Positions 35,550-44,521 of a DNA stretch of 64,000 bases are shown piece after piece. The position numbers were made by a program, and so were the translations under genes. The stretch comes from Gordonia insulae (GTDB lineage Bacteria > Actinomycetota > Actinomycetes > Mycobacteriales > Mycobacteriaceae): NCBI RefSeq assembly GCF_003855095.1, contig NZ_CP033972.1, positions 4,960,001 to 5,024,000 on the forward strand, read 5' to 3'. The first letter of the stretch is position 1; the number at the start of each line of letters is the position of its first letter. A model generated the notes under the pieces. It did not search any database. It saw only the letters and a list, made by a program, of their open reading frames with translations, and had not been told where the DNA came from.

Positions 35550-37275
35550 CCGACACCGACGTCACCAACGAGCCAGAGGTGACCGCACCCAAACCGGGTG
35601 CGGCACGACCGCATTGGTTCCTCCGCCGAGTGCTCTGGCCGGCCCGCAACCTGTGGCGATCCCTGACCTCGATGCGGACCGCGCTGATCCTGCTGTTCCT
35701 GCTGGCGCTCGCCGCCATCCCCGGGGCGCTGCTGCCGCAACGGTCGCTCAACGAGCAGAAGACGCTGGCCTACATCGACGACCACGGCTGGGTCGGGCAG
35801 TGGATGGACAAGCTGCAGCTGTTCGACGTCTTCTCCAGTACCTGGTTCACCGCCATCTACGTGCTGCTGTTCATCTCGCTCGTCGGCTGCCTGACGCCGC
35901 GGATGATCGAGCACTTCCACAGTCTGCGCGCCAAACCCGTTGCGGCCCCCGTAACCTGGCCCGCCTGCCCCGACACGTCGAGTACTCCGTCGACGGCAGC
36001 CCCGACGAGGTCGCCGAGCGAGTCTCGTCGAATCTGCGTGGCTGGCGACGCATCACCACGGTGCGCCCGTCGTCGAAGGCGTATCCGGACGGTGTCGTCG
36101 AGGTCTCCGCCGAGAAGGGGTACCTGCGCGAGTTCGGCAACCTGGTCTTCCACTTCGCCCTGCTGGCGCTGCTCGTCTCGATCGCCCTCGGCAAGCTCTA
36201 CGGGTACGAGGGCACCCGCAGCCTGGTCGCCGACGGCGAGCAGGGGCTGTGCAACACCTCGACCGCGGTCTACGACTCGTTCCGCGCCGGCAATCTCGTC
36301 GACGGCACCGACCTCGCGCCCTTCTGTTTCCGGGTCGACCAGTTCGATGCGACGTTCCTGCCGAACGGCCAGCCGGACATGTACACCGCCAAGGCGCGCT
36401 ATGCCGAGGGCACCACGGCGTCGGATCCGGCGACCTGGAAGCAGGCGACCATCCGGGTGAACGAACCCCTGCGGGTGGCGGGCGATCGCGTCTACGTGCT
36501 CGGCAACGGGTTCGCGCCGAAGTTCACCGTGACCTTCCCGAACGGGCAGCAGCGCTCCCAGACGGTGCTGTTCGTCCCGGACGAGATGCAGACGATGCTG
36601 TCGTCGGGGGCCGCACGCTTCGACACGCCGGCCGGCATGTACCCGAACGAGGACGAACGCCGCGCCCACCAGGTCGCCCTCGAGGGTCTGTTCGCGCCGA
36701 CGGCCGGCTTCCACGGCACCCTGCTGATGTCGTCGTCGCCCGAGCCGAACGATCCGTACGTCGCCATCCGCATCTACGAGGGCGACACCGGACTGGACAC
36801 GGGCAAGCCGCAGAACGCCTACCAACTCGACCAGTCGCTGATCGAGCAGGGACGCCTGCAACAGCGTGCCCAGGTGAACCTCGCGCAGGGCCAGGCACAC
36901 GCGCTGCCCGACGGGACGTCGGTGCGCTTCGACGGCTACGAGCGGTGGGTGTCGGTGCAGGTGTCGCACGACCCCGCACAGATCTGGGTGCTGGTCTCGG
37001 CGATCGTCATGCTCGGCGGCCTGCTGGTGTCGTTGCTCATCCGGCGCCGACGGATCTGGGTGCGCCTGGTGCCTGCGCCTCGCGACTCGGATTCCGCGGA
37101 CTCCGGCGAACGACGTACTGTAGTAGAAATTGGCGGCCTGGCACGCACCGATCAGGCGGGCTGGGGCGAGGGCTTCGACGAGCAGGCGCGGGCTCTCGCG
37201 CTGGACCCGACGGACCCCGCGGGCGGTCGCTCATCGTCGGCGGGCCGGTTCCGCGGACGTATGCGACGGCTGTAG
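35546..37275 (+). pseudogene. resB: ResB-like cytochrome c biogenesis protein, interrupted by a -1 frameshift
   Basis: ResB, with CcsB, carries haem across the membrane and ligates it to apocytochrome c. The ATG at 35546 gives 135 codons in one frame (MRTALILLFLLALAAIPGAL, QLFDVFSSTWFTAIYVLLF, ...RAKPVAAP). From base 35950 the protein continues in the -1 frame (RNLARLPRHVEYSVDG) to 37275, with the rest of ResB intact (YLREFGNLVFHFALLALLVS; QIWVLVSAIVMLGGLLVSLL). The break is at CCCCC (35946-35950); six Cs would restore one ~577-residue frame. A sequencing or assembly slip or a recent mutation is most likely. Everything else about the gene looks under selection. Confidence 0.88.
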
Positions 37276-37307
37276 CGGGATCGACGAGGAACTGGAGGAC
37301 GAACGCG

Positions 37308-38324
37308 ATGAACACGGGTTCGATACACGTCGACGAGACGCTGGCGCGCTACTCCGATCTGTTGTTCGGCACGGCGATCACCGTTTATGTACTCGCGATG
37401 ATCCTGTTCCTCGCCGCGCTGGCCGGAGCGCGCAGCCGGAAGCTGGCGGCGGCGGAACTCGTCACCGCGGGTGGTTCGACGGTCGCCGTCGACGACCGCT
37501 CGCCGGGCCGGATCAGTGAGTCCCGGCCGCGCCGCAGTCTGGGGGAGCGGCTCGGCAACATGGCCTACCCGGTCGTCATCGTCGGTCTCATCGCACATGT
37601 CGCCTCGATCGTGTTGCGCGGCATGGCCACCGGCCGTGCGCCGTGGGGCAACATGTACGAGTTCATCTCGCTGACCTGCGCCGCATGCGTCATCGCCGGA
37701 CTCGTCGTCCTGCGCAAGCCCGAACACCGCCCGTTGCTGTCGTTCGTCCTGCTGCCCGTCGCGTTGTTGATGTTCATCGGCGGCCGCTGGCTGTACACGC
37801 AGGCCGCGCCGGTGGTGCCCGCGCTCAAGTCGTACTGGCTGGCCATCCACGTCTCGATCATCTCGGTGTCGTCGGGCGTGCTGCTGGTGTCCGGTGTCGC
37901 AAGCCTGCTGTACCTGGTCAAGATGCGCTGGGGACGCCCGGAGTCCGACGATGCGGCTGCCGCCGGCAAGGGTTTCGTCGCGGGTGTCCGTCGCGTCGTC
38001 GACCGGATTCCGCACGCCGAGACGCTCGACCGCCTCGCCTACAAGTGCGTCGTGTTCGGTTTCCCGCTGTTCGGGCTGGGCGTCATCTGCGGTGCCATCT
38101 GGGCCGAGTCCGCGTGGGGCCGATTCTGGGGCTGGGACCCCAAGGAGACGGTGTCGTTCATCGCCTGGGTCATCTACGCCGCGTACCTGCACGCCCGCGC
38201 GACCGCGGGGTGGCGCAACAACGCCGCCGCGTGGATCAACGTCGCCGGATTCGTGGCGCTGCTCTTCAACCTGTTCATCATCAACCTGGTGGTGTCCGGG
38301 CTGCACTCGTACGCCGGACTCTGA
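37308..38324 (+). CDS. ccsB: Cytochrome c biogenesis protein CcsB (CcsA family)
   Basis: 338 residues, about eight membrane helices. The haem-handling tryptophan-rich motif is FWGWDPKET (W274 to T281). Conserved His residues lie in LIAHVASIVLRG, YWLAIHVSIISVSSG and YLHARATAGWRNN. Partner of ResB in system II cytochrome c maturation. GGAGGAC lies ten bases before the ATG. Last gene of the ccs/res operon. If ResB were truly broken this gene would lose its partner. Confidence 0.95.
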   Translation: MNTGSIHVDETLARYSDLLFGTAITVYVLAMILFLAALAGARSRKLAAAELVTAGGSTVAVDDRSPGRISESRPRRSLGERLGNMAYPVVIVGLIAHVASIVLRGMATGRAPWGNMYEFISLTCAACVIAGLVVLRKPEHRPLLSFVLLPVALLMFIGGRWLYTQAAPVVPALKSYWLAIHVSIISVSSGVLLVSGVASLLYLVKMRWGRPESDDAAAAGKGFVAGVRRVVDRIPHAETLDRLAYKCVVFGFPLFGLGVICGAIWAESAWGRFWGWDPKETVSFIAWVIYAAYLHARATAGWRNNAAAWINVAGFVALLFNLFIINLVVSGLHSYAGL

Positions 38325-38348
38325 GCCGGTCCCTGCGGAGCCGAGCGG

Positions 38349-38825
38349 TCAGGTTTCGCTCGTGCCCTGGTCAGGCGGTGCATTCTTGTTCTCCAACGCC
38401 TGCGCCTTGACCACCTTCAGCAGGTCGATCAGGACGTCGATGGTGTCCGGGCAGATGGCGCGCACGTCGATGCCGGAGAGATGAGTACCCGTGGTGGCCA
38501 GCATCTGCACGTAGTCGCGCTGCTGTCGTACGCGGTCGAGATCCTCGTCGGGGTTGGCGAGGAAGTAGGTGACGCTGACCTCGAACGCGCGCGCGATGGC
38601 CTCGACCGTCCGGAACGACGGCGTCCGGGCCTTACCGGTACGCAACTGTGAGATGTAGGCATCCGAGAGCGAGTACCCGAGCTCGTTCGCTCGTTCGGCG
38701 ATCTTCTTGCCGGTGTAGGGCAGGCCGTTCTCGTCTCGGGAATGCTCGAAGAGATAGCCCAGCTTCTCCGCGAAACCGGGCTCGTCTGCCGGCGCCGGGC
38801 CGACGCGTCTGTCCCCGGGTGTCAA
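38349..38825 (-). CDS. EspR-like XRE-family regulator
   Basis: 158 residues from TTG (38825), the only start in frame that keeps the whole helix-turn-helix. N-terminal domain: FAEKLGYLFEHSRDENGLPY, then KKIAERANELGYSLSDAYIS QLRTGK..., where the SxxYISQLRTGK recognition helix and unusual N-terminus recall mycobacterial EspR, a nucleoid-associated regulator. A C-terminal helical dimer region (DTIDVLIDLLKVVKAQALEN) follows. A palindrome ~90 bases upstream may be its own operator. Convergent with ccsB. Confidence 0.8.
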   Translation of the reverse strand: MTPGDRRVGPAPADEPGFAEKLGYLFEHSRDENGLPYTGKKIAERANELGYSLSDAYISQLRTGKARTPSFRTVEAIARAFEVSVTYFLANPDEDLDRVRQQRDYVQMLATTGTHLSGIDVRAICPDTIDVLIDLLKVVKAQALENKNAPPDQGTSET

Positions 38826-38912
38826 CGTCGATCATCCCCGCGTGATTCGTTGATCTCGTGCACCTTTCGCCGACCACCCAAGGGGTGGGCGCACCGCATG
38901 ATGGGACGAGAT

Positions 38913-38934
38913 TACCCTACTTGCAGGTAGGGTA
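38913..38934. promoter_or_regulatory. Palindrome upstream of the EspR-like gene
   Basis: TACCCTAC (38913-38920), six-base spacer TTGCAG, GTAGGGTA (38927-38934). The eight-base arms are perfect. It lies between the EspR-like gene and the convergent end of the small membrane protein gene, so it could be an autoregulatory site or a terminator. Confidence 0.5.
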
Positions 38935-38993
38935 CGCAGGCGTAGGTCCGCGACCGGATCAGAAGCGGTCGCGGCAGAGGCGGTCGGGGCAGA

Positions 38994-39209
38994 TCAGGCG
39001 TCGTCGCCGTCGGAACCGTTGCTGTCACGGCTGCGGCGGTCGAGATCGAGCAGGAAGTCGGGATCGTCGTCGGGTCCGACCGGACCGGACGGCTTACGCG
39101 GCGACGGTCGTTCGTCGCGCTCATCCGAGTCCGTGAGTTGGGGACCGAAGGCGCGCCACAACAGGAAACCGATCGCGGCAATGCCGATCAAGGCAAACAG
39201 AAACGTCAT
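38994..39209 (-). CDS. Small single-helix membrane protein
   Basis: 71 residues. One N-terminal helix (MTFLFALIGIAAIGFLLWRA) and an acidic, Asp/Ser/Pro-rich cytosolic tail ending DSNGSDGDDA. A GGGAGG ribosome site just before the ATG and codon use like its neighbours support a real gene. It follows the BldC-like regulator gene by 57 bases on the same strand. Function unknown. Confidence 0.7.
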   Translation of the reverse strand: MTFLFALIGIAAIGFLLWRAFGPQLTDSDERDERPSPRKPSGPVGPDDDPDFLLDLDRRSRDSNGSDGDDA

Positions 39210-39266
39210 GGCAACCTCCCGTAAACCAGGCTACGCGAGGTTGCGGCGCTGCGGGGGCGCGCAGGG

Positions 39267-39488
39267 TCAGTGAGTACGACGATTCAGCAGTTCGACGACA
39301 TCGGCCTCGCGGAAACGACGATGTCCGCCCGGTGTGCGGATGGAACCGAGCAGGCCGGAGCTGGCCCAGCGGGCGACAGTCTTGGGGTTCACGTTGAACA
39401 TGGACGCGACCTGACCCGGGGTCAGCGTGTGCTGGCTCGCGAGGCCGGGGGTGATGAGTCCTGGGGTGGCTGTGTCGATGATGGTCAC
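39267..39488 (-). CDS. BldC-like MerR/excisionase-type DNA-binding protein
   Basis: 73 residues from GTG, with AGAGGA upstream. A single winged-helix domain at about 22-68 (LTPGQVASMFNVNPKTVARW, GSIRTPGGHRRFREADVVEL) matches BldC of Streptomyces and the homologous mycobacterial Rv0500A; BldC binds direct repeats cooperatively and controls development. It is divergent from the DUF4229 gene. Confidence 0.88.
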   Translation of the reverse strand: MTIIDTATPGLITPGLASQHTLTPGQVASMFNVNPKTVARWASSGLLGSIRTPGGHRRFREADVVELLNRRTH

Positions 39489-39649
39489 GATGTCCTCTTA
39501 TCTCCGCCTGCAACGATGGAATATCGGGGGTGACTCCATGGATACACTCCGGATGCCCGGGTACTCGAACGGTCAGCAATTGGTAAAGAGAGTGCAAAGC
39601 CGTCAAATCGGGCGTCCCGATCGCGTCGATTGCGCGACTTCGCGCGCAG

Positions 39650-39663
39650 TACGCTGTTGGTCG
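39650..39663 (+). promoter_or_regulatory. Candidate -10 box for a leaderless transcript
   Basis: TACGCT at 39650-39655 ends seven bases before the GTG at 39663; no Shine-Dalgarno sequence is present. Confidence 0.35.
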
Positions 39664-39977
39664 TGAGTGAAGACGCCGTGACCGACCACAAACAGCCCAC
39701 CGTAGGCAGCGTCGCGCTGTCGGTGGCCCTCTACACCCTCGCGCGACTGGCCCTCGTCGTCGTGGTCGCCGCGATCATCATGGGCGTCGGAGCGCTCGTC
39801 GGGGTGGAGGTGCCGCTGCTCGTGGCGGCCGTGTTCGGTGTGCTGATCGCGCTGCCGCTGGGCATGGTCATGTTCAAGTCGCTGCGCCTGCGCGTGAACG
39901 GTCAGATCGCCGCCGTCGACGCGGCCCGCAAACAGCGGCACGACGACCTGCAGTCGCGACTGCGCGGTTCGGACTGA
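39663..39977 (+). CDS. DUF4229 family membrane protein
   Basis: 104 residues from GTG. Two membrane helices (about 18-45 and 51-72) separated by a short turn, then a basic amphipathic tail (FKSLRLRVNGQIAAVDAARK QRHDD). Size and pattern fit DUF4229, an actinobacterial family without known function. Nine bases ahead of cds1, so probably co-transcribed with it. Confidence 0.75.
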   Translation: MSEDAVTDHKQPTVGSVALSVALYTLARLALVVVVAAIIMGVGALVGVEVPLLVAAVFGVLIALPLGMVMFKSLRLRVNGQIAAVDAARKQRHDDLQSRLRGSD

Positions 39978-39986
39978 GCGGCCGAG

Positions 39987-41120
39987 ATGAAGCCGACCAG
40001 GATCGTCGATCACCGCGGTGACCGCACGTGGTCGGAGAACGCCGTCCGGCAGATCGACGCCGACGGACGTCGTAGCGCCGACACCCACCTGCACAAGGTG
40101 GCGTTGCCGGCGTGGTCGCGATGGACCGACGACGCGGGGCGTGACGTCGGGGTCGATCTGTACCTCAAGGACGAGAGCACCCACCCCACCGGATCACTGA
40201 AGCACCGCCTCGCGCGGTCCCTGTTCCTGTACGCCCTCTGCAACGGCTGGGTTCGCGAGGGCACCACGGTCATCGAGGCGTCGTCGGGTTCGACCGCGGT
40301 CTCGGAGGCCTACTTCGCGAAGCTGATCGGTGTCCCGTTCATCGCGGTCATGGCGTCGAGTACTTCGCCGGCCAAGACCGCGCTCATCGAACGTGAGGGT
40401 GGCCGCTGCCACTTCGTCGAGCGGGCCGGCGACGTCTACGCCGAGGCCCTGCGCCTCGAAGCCGAGCTGGGTGGCCACTTCATCGACCAGTTCACCATGG
40501 CCGAACGCGCCACCGACTGGCGTGGGAACAACAACATCGCCGAATCGATCTTCGCCCAGCTTGCCGACGAGGACAACCCGATCCCCACCTGGATCGTGGT
40601 GGGTGCCGGCACCGGCGGCACGTCCGCGACGCTCGGGCGGTACCTGCGATACCGTCGTCATCCCACCTGGCTGGCGGTGGTGGACCCGGAGAACTCGGTC
40701 TTCCTGCCCGCCTACGACACCGCCGACGGCACCCTGCGCTCCGACGTCGGTTCGCGCATCGAGGGCATCGGTCGGCCACGCGTGGAACCGTCCTTCGTCT
40801 CGCAGGTCATCGACCGCATGATCGGCGTGCCCGACGAGGCGTCGATCGCCACGGCGCGACGCTTCAGCGACCGGCTCGGTCGTCGGGTCGGCGGCTCGAC
40901 CGGGACCAACCTGTGGGGTGCGCTGCAACTCGTCGGCGAGATGGTCGCCGCACGACAAGCCGGCAGTGTGGTGAGCCTGCTGTGCGACTCCGGGGATCGT
41001 TACGAGACAACCTATTTCGACGACGGCTGGATCGACGCCCAGGGGTTCGACCTGACCGAGGCCGCCGCCGTGCTCGACGAGTTCTTCGAATCGGGTCGCT
41101 GGACCGCCGCAATCTCCTGA
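39987..41120 (+). CDS. cds1: PLP-dependent L-cysteine desulfhydrase (Cds1-like)
   Basis: 377 residues, cysteine-synthase fold. PLP lysine K72 in [20 protein letters not shown]; phosphate loop [18 protein letters not shown]; substrate block [20 protein letters not shown]. Very close to M. tuberculosis Cds1 (Rv3684) by recall (SADTHLxK..., [31 protein letters not shown]). Expected reaction: cysteine to pyruvate, H2S and NH3, feeding redox and respiratory balance. The start gives ~10 extra residues compared with the mycobacterial protein; no better start is seen. Confidence 0.9.
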   Translation: MKPTRIVDHRGDRTWSENAVRQIDADGRRSADTHLHKVALPAWSRWTDDAGRDVGVDLYLKDESTHPTGSLKHRLARSLFLYALCNGWVREGTTVIEASSGSTAVSEAYFAKLIGVPFIAVMASSTSPAKTALIEREGGRCHFVERAGDVYAEALRLEAELGGHFIDQFTMAERATDWRGNNNIAESIFAQLADEDNPIPTWIVVGAGTGGTSATLGRYLRYRRHPTWLAVVDPENSVFLPAYDTADGTLRSDVGSRIEGIGRPRVEPSFVSQVIDRMIGVPDEASIATARRFSDRLGRRVGGSTGTNLWGALQLVGEMVAARQAGSVVSLLCDSGDRYETTYFDDGWIDAQGFDLTEAAAVLDEFFESGRWTAAIS

Positions 41121-41168
41121 CCCGGCGCACTAAGGGTTGCCTCAGTAAGTGTGCGATACCATTCGCGT

Positions 41169-41858
41169 GTGCGTGATGTCGCGGGTGAACCGCTGGTCAA
41201 AGCCGTTGATCTGGTGCGCGAGTACCAGATGGGCGATCAACTCGTCCGGGCGCTCGACGGCCTGAACCTCACCCTCGACGGTGGACAGTTCGCGTCGGTT
41301 GTCGGGCCGTCCGGGGCCGGCAAGAGCACGCTGCTGCACGTGTTGGGCGCGCTCGACACCCCGACCGCGGGCACCATCAGCGTCGACGGTGTCGACCTCG
41401 GCTCCCTCGACGACGAGCAGGCGTCGGCCTTCCGGCGCCACCGTGTCGGATTCGTCTTCCAGTTCTTCAACCTGGTGCCGACGATGTCGGCGTGGGAGAA
41501 CGTGGCCCTGCCCCGACTGCTCGACAGTCAGTCGTTGCGCAAGGCCAAGCCGCGGGCGATCGAGCTGCTCGAACGCGTCGGACTGGGCGCGCGGGTGGAC
41601 CACCGGCCCTCCGAACTGTCGGGCGGGCAGATGCAGCGGGTGGCGATCGCGCGGTCGCTGATCATGGACCCGACCATCCTGCTGGCCGACGAGCCGACCG
41701 GGAACCTGGATTCCAAGACCGGCGACTCGGTCCTCGAACTGCTGTCGGAGGTCGCCCACGACACCCCGAACCGTCTCGTGGTGATGGTGACGCACGACCC
41801 GAACGCCGCGTCGGTCGCCGACACCACCATCACCGTGCGCGACGGGAAGATCGCGTGA
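41169..41858 (+). CDS. ABC exporter ATPase, MacB/LolD type
   Basis: 229 residues. Walker A GPSGAGKST, Q-loop FVFQFFNLVP, signature LSGGQMQRVAIAR, Walker B ILLADEPTGNLD, H-loop VVMVTHDP. This is the subfamily that works with FtsX-like permeases to move lipoproteins, peptides or drugs outward by mechanotransmission. GTG at 41169 is chosen because TACCAT (41157-41162) lies six bases upstream as a -10 box, implying a leaderless message; GTG at 41151 is an alternative. The stop overlaps the permease GTG. Confidence 0.9.
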   Translation: MRDVAGEPLVKAVDLVREYQMGDQLVRALDGLNLTLDGGQFASVVGPSGAGKSTLLHVLGALDTPTAGTISVDGVDLGSLDDEQASAFRRHRVGFVFQFFNLVPTMSAWENVALPRLLDSQSLRKAKPRAIELLERVGLGARVDHRPSELSGGQMQRVAIARSLIMDPTILLADEPTGNLDSKTGDSVLELLSEVAHDTPNRLVVMVTHDPNAASVADTTITVRDGKIA

Positions 41859-44440
41859 GTGAATCCTCGGTGAGGACTGTGTCCGGACGACGGGCCAATC
41901 CGATCCGGTCGGTCGCGTCCGGGCTCTCCCGCATCCGGGTGCTCAATCTGCGAGAGATCCGCACCCACCGGCTGCGCGTGGCCACCTCACTGCTCGTCGT
42001 GGTGGTCGCGTCGGCACTGCTGATCTCGGTCTTGGGTCTGTACGGATCGCTGACCGAGTCGGTGCGTCAGGTCAACGCCGCGATCACCGGCACCGCGCAG
42101 GTGGAGGTCGCGGCGATCGCCGACTCCGGCATCGACGCGGGGCTGGCCGGCGAGATCCGCGGCGACGTCCCGGACGCCAAGGCCGTGGTGCCGCTGATCC
42201 GCGACTCCGTGGTCGTCGACGACCGCAACGTCGCGTTGCTGGGTTCCGACTTCCGCGTCACCGCGCTGTCCGGTGAACTGCAGCAAGCGGTGTCGCAGGA
42301 GCAGCAGGGGTCGCAGGGGATCGATCAGCGCGATCTCGAGGACGGCATCATCGTCGGCGCCGGGACCGGTCTGCGCAAGGATCAGCGGCTGACGATCAAC
42401 GGCGTCCCGGTGCGCGTGATCTCGGTGATCGACGGCGACCAGGGGGCGGTCCTCAACAAGGGCAACTTCGTCTTCGCCTATCTCGGACTCGCGCAACGCC
42501 TCACGTCGCGGGAGGACAAGGTCGACTCGATCCTCATCGTCGCGAAACCGGGTGTCGACATCCCGGCGCTGAAGTCCGACGTCTCGCGCGTCGTCGACGG
42601 TCGTGCCACGGTGGTGGATCCGGATTTCCGCGCCAAACAGGCTGAGGTGGCCAGTTCGGTGACCCGGGACGCCACCCTGCTCGTGTCGCTCATCTCGCTG
42701 GTGATCGCCGGCTTCCTGGTGTTCAACACGATGAACATGGCGGTCGCCTCACGTCGACAGTCCCTGGCGATGATGCGTGCACTCGGTGCCCGACGCGGTC
42801 ACCTCGTCGGCGATCTGCTGGGCGAGTCGGCATTGTTCGGTCTCGTCGGCGGGTTGATCGGTGTACCGATCGGCATCCTGGCGGGGCGGTGGGCGATCAG
42901 CCGGATTCCCGAGGCCAACACGGGTTCGCTGGCCACCGCGGTCAGCTATCACCTGCCGATCTACGCACCGGTGATCGCGATCGCCGCCTGCGTCGTCGCG
43001 TGTGTGGCGGCGACGTCACTGGCCGCGAGGTCGGTGTTCGCGGTGTCGCCGGTGGAGGCGATGATCGCCGGTGAGGTCGACGACAGTTCGACGAAACCCG
43101 GACGTGCCGTGTGGATCTCCGGGATCGTCGGTGTCGGGCTGCTGATCGCGTCGTGGTTCGTGGCGACCACCGTGCCCGGCCGTCCCGCCATTCTCGCGGG
43201 CGCCGTCTACGCTGTCGGCGCTCTGCTGCTCTGTTACGCGTTGACGAGACAACTCGTGGCGCTGGTCGTGCGCCTGACGCGCCGATTCCGCGGGCCCGGG
43301 CAGCTCGCGGCCGTGAACACCGAACGCGCGCCCCGCCGCGCCTGGGCAACGCTGATGACCGTGGCGGTCGCGGTGGCGGTCGGCATGGGTACCTCCGGTG
43401 CCCTCGACAACCTGGTCGGATCGATCTCCAATTCCCTTGACGGCCTGGCAGACCCGGACTTCTACATGTCGTCCGACCCCGGGGGCGGTCTACCTACCGG
43501 ACCGCCGATGTCCGCCGAGATCACGTCCGAGGTGGAGAAGGTACCCGGGGTGACGCAGGTCGTCGGCGCCCAGTGGGCGAGCCTGAACGTCGGCGAGGCC
43601 GCGGTCTATGTGCAGGGTCTCGAGCCCGGCTCACTGGCTCCGTTCGTGAAGAAGGCGAGTCCGGAAGGGCTGCAGCGGGTGCTGGCCGGCGACGGCATCC
43701 TGCTGTCGAACGTGCTGGCCCGGACCCTCGACGTGCAGACCGGTGACACGCTGCGGTTGGCGACGCCCAGCGGCTATCGCGAGGTGCCTGTCGTCGAGAT
43801 CGTCAACTACATCTCGATGGGCTCGGGTACGGCCGCGATGTCGAACTCCGTGCTCTCTGACTGGTTCGATCGTCCCTACGACACCTACCTCCAGATCTCC
43901 ACCGATCCGAACGCCGACCAGAACCGGATCCGGGAACGACTCGAGGCGGTCGCCGCGGCCAACCCGTCGACCGACGGCAAGGCGGTCTCCGTGGAGACCG
44001 GCGCAGAGGCGCTCGCGGCTGCGCAGGCGCAGGCGCAGCAGGCCGGCGCGTTCACCATCGCCATCCAGTGGATCGTGGCGCTCGCGGCCGCGGTTGCGCT
44101 GCTGAACACCCTGTTGCTGTCGGTGATCGAGCGTCGGCGCGAGATCGGCGTGCTCCGCGCGATGGGGGCATCACGCCGGTTCGTGTCCCGGATGGTCGTC
44201 GCCGAGGCCGCCGGCGTCGCGCTCATCGGATCGGCGATCGGGCTGGTCTTGGGCGGCGCCCTGCACTTCCTCTCCGACAAGATCCTGTCCGCGACGACGT
44301 CGATCGAGATCGCGTACTCGCCCCGCCCGACGACCTTGCTGTTCGTCGGCGTGGCGTGTGCCCTGTGTGTCGTCGGCGCGCTGGTCCCGGCCCTGCGCGC
44401 GTCCCGGATGAACATCAGTGAGTCGATCCTGAACGAGTAG
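41855..44440 (+). CDS. FtsX/MacB-type ABC exporter permease with duplicated domains
   Basis: 861 residues from GTG overlapping the ATPase stop. First helix at about 45-65, a ~200-residue extracytoplasmic MacB_PCD-like domain, an FtsX domain with three helices (ISLVIAGFLVFNTMNMAVAS; LGARRGHLVGDLLGESALFG), then a second extracytoplasmic domain and a second FtsX domain (RREIGVLRAMGASRRFVSRM; PTTLLFVGVACALCVVGALV). Substrate unknown. With the ATPase it forms a complete exporter. Confidence 0.9.
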   Translation: MSESSVRTVSGRRANPIRSVASGLSRIRVLNLREIRTHRLRVATSLLVVVVASALLISVLGLYGSLTESVRQVNAAITGTAQVEVAAIADSGIDAGLAGEIRGDVPDAKAVVPLIRDSVVVDDRNVALLGSDFRVTALSGELQQAVSQEQQGSQGIDQRDLEDGIIVGAGTGLRKDQRLTINGVPVRVISVIDGDQGAVLNKGNFVFAYLGLAQRLTSREDKVDSILIVAKPGVDIPALKSDVSRVVDGRATVVDPDFRAKQAEVASSVTRDATLLVSLISLVIAGFLVFNTMNMAVASRRQSLAMMRALGARRGHLVGDLLGESALFGLVGGLIGVPIGILAGRWAISRIPEANTGSLATAVSYHLPIYAPVIAIAACVVACVAATSLAARSVFAVSPVEAMIAGEVDDSSTKPGRAVWISGIVGVGLLIASWFVATTVPGRPAILAGAVYAVGALLLCYALTRQLVALVVRLTRRFRGPGQLAAVNTERAPRRAWATLMTVAVAVAVGMGTSGALDNLVGSISNSLDGLADPDFYMSSDPGGGLPTGPPMSAEITSEVEKVPGVTQVVGAQWASLNVGEAAVYVQGLEPGSLAPFVKKASPEGLQRVLAGDGILLSNVLARTLDVQTGDTLRLATPSGYREVPVVEIVNYISMGSGTAAMSNSVLSDWFDRPYDTYLQISTDPNADQNRIRERLEAVAAANPSTDGKAVSVETGAEALAAAQAQAQQAGAFTIAIQWIVALAAAVALLNTLLLSVIERRREIGVLRAMGASRRFVSRMVVAEAAGVALIGSAIGLVLGGALHFLSDKILSATTSIEIAYSPRPTTLLFVGVACALCVVGALVPALRASRMNISESILNE

Positions 44441-44463
44441 CTCGGCGGGACCTGCCGTGAGCG

Positions 44464-44518
44464 TCACCGCTGGTGTGTGGTTGTCTGGATTATCCAGTTG
44501 TGCACCCACCAGCGGTGA
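44464..44518. terminator. Long palindrome acting as bidirectional terminator
   Basis: TCACCGCTGGTG (44464-44475) pairs perfectly with CACCAGCGGTGA (44507-44518); the inner CTGGAT/ATCCAG (44485-44490/44492-44497) adds a second stem, so the arms span nearly the whole 55 bases. It fills the gap between convergent genes ending at 44440 and 44522. Confidence 0.7.
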
Positions 44519-44521
44519 TCC

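Noticed and set aside
35944..35951. Programmed -1 ribosomal frameshift in resB
   Set aside because: Zero-frame codons GCC CCC do not form a good X-XXY-YYZ slippery heptamer for both tRNAs and no downstream pseudoknot is evident; a lost C in a homopolymer is simpler.
41131..41149. Iron-box (IdeR/DtxR) site before the ABC exporter
   Set aside because: TAAGGGTTGCCTCAGTAAG matches only about two thirds of the 19-base consensus and breaks the right half, so it is not supported.
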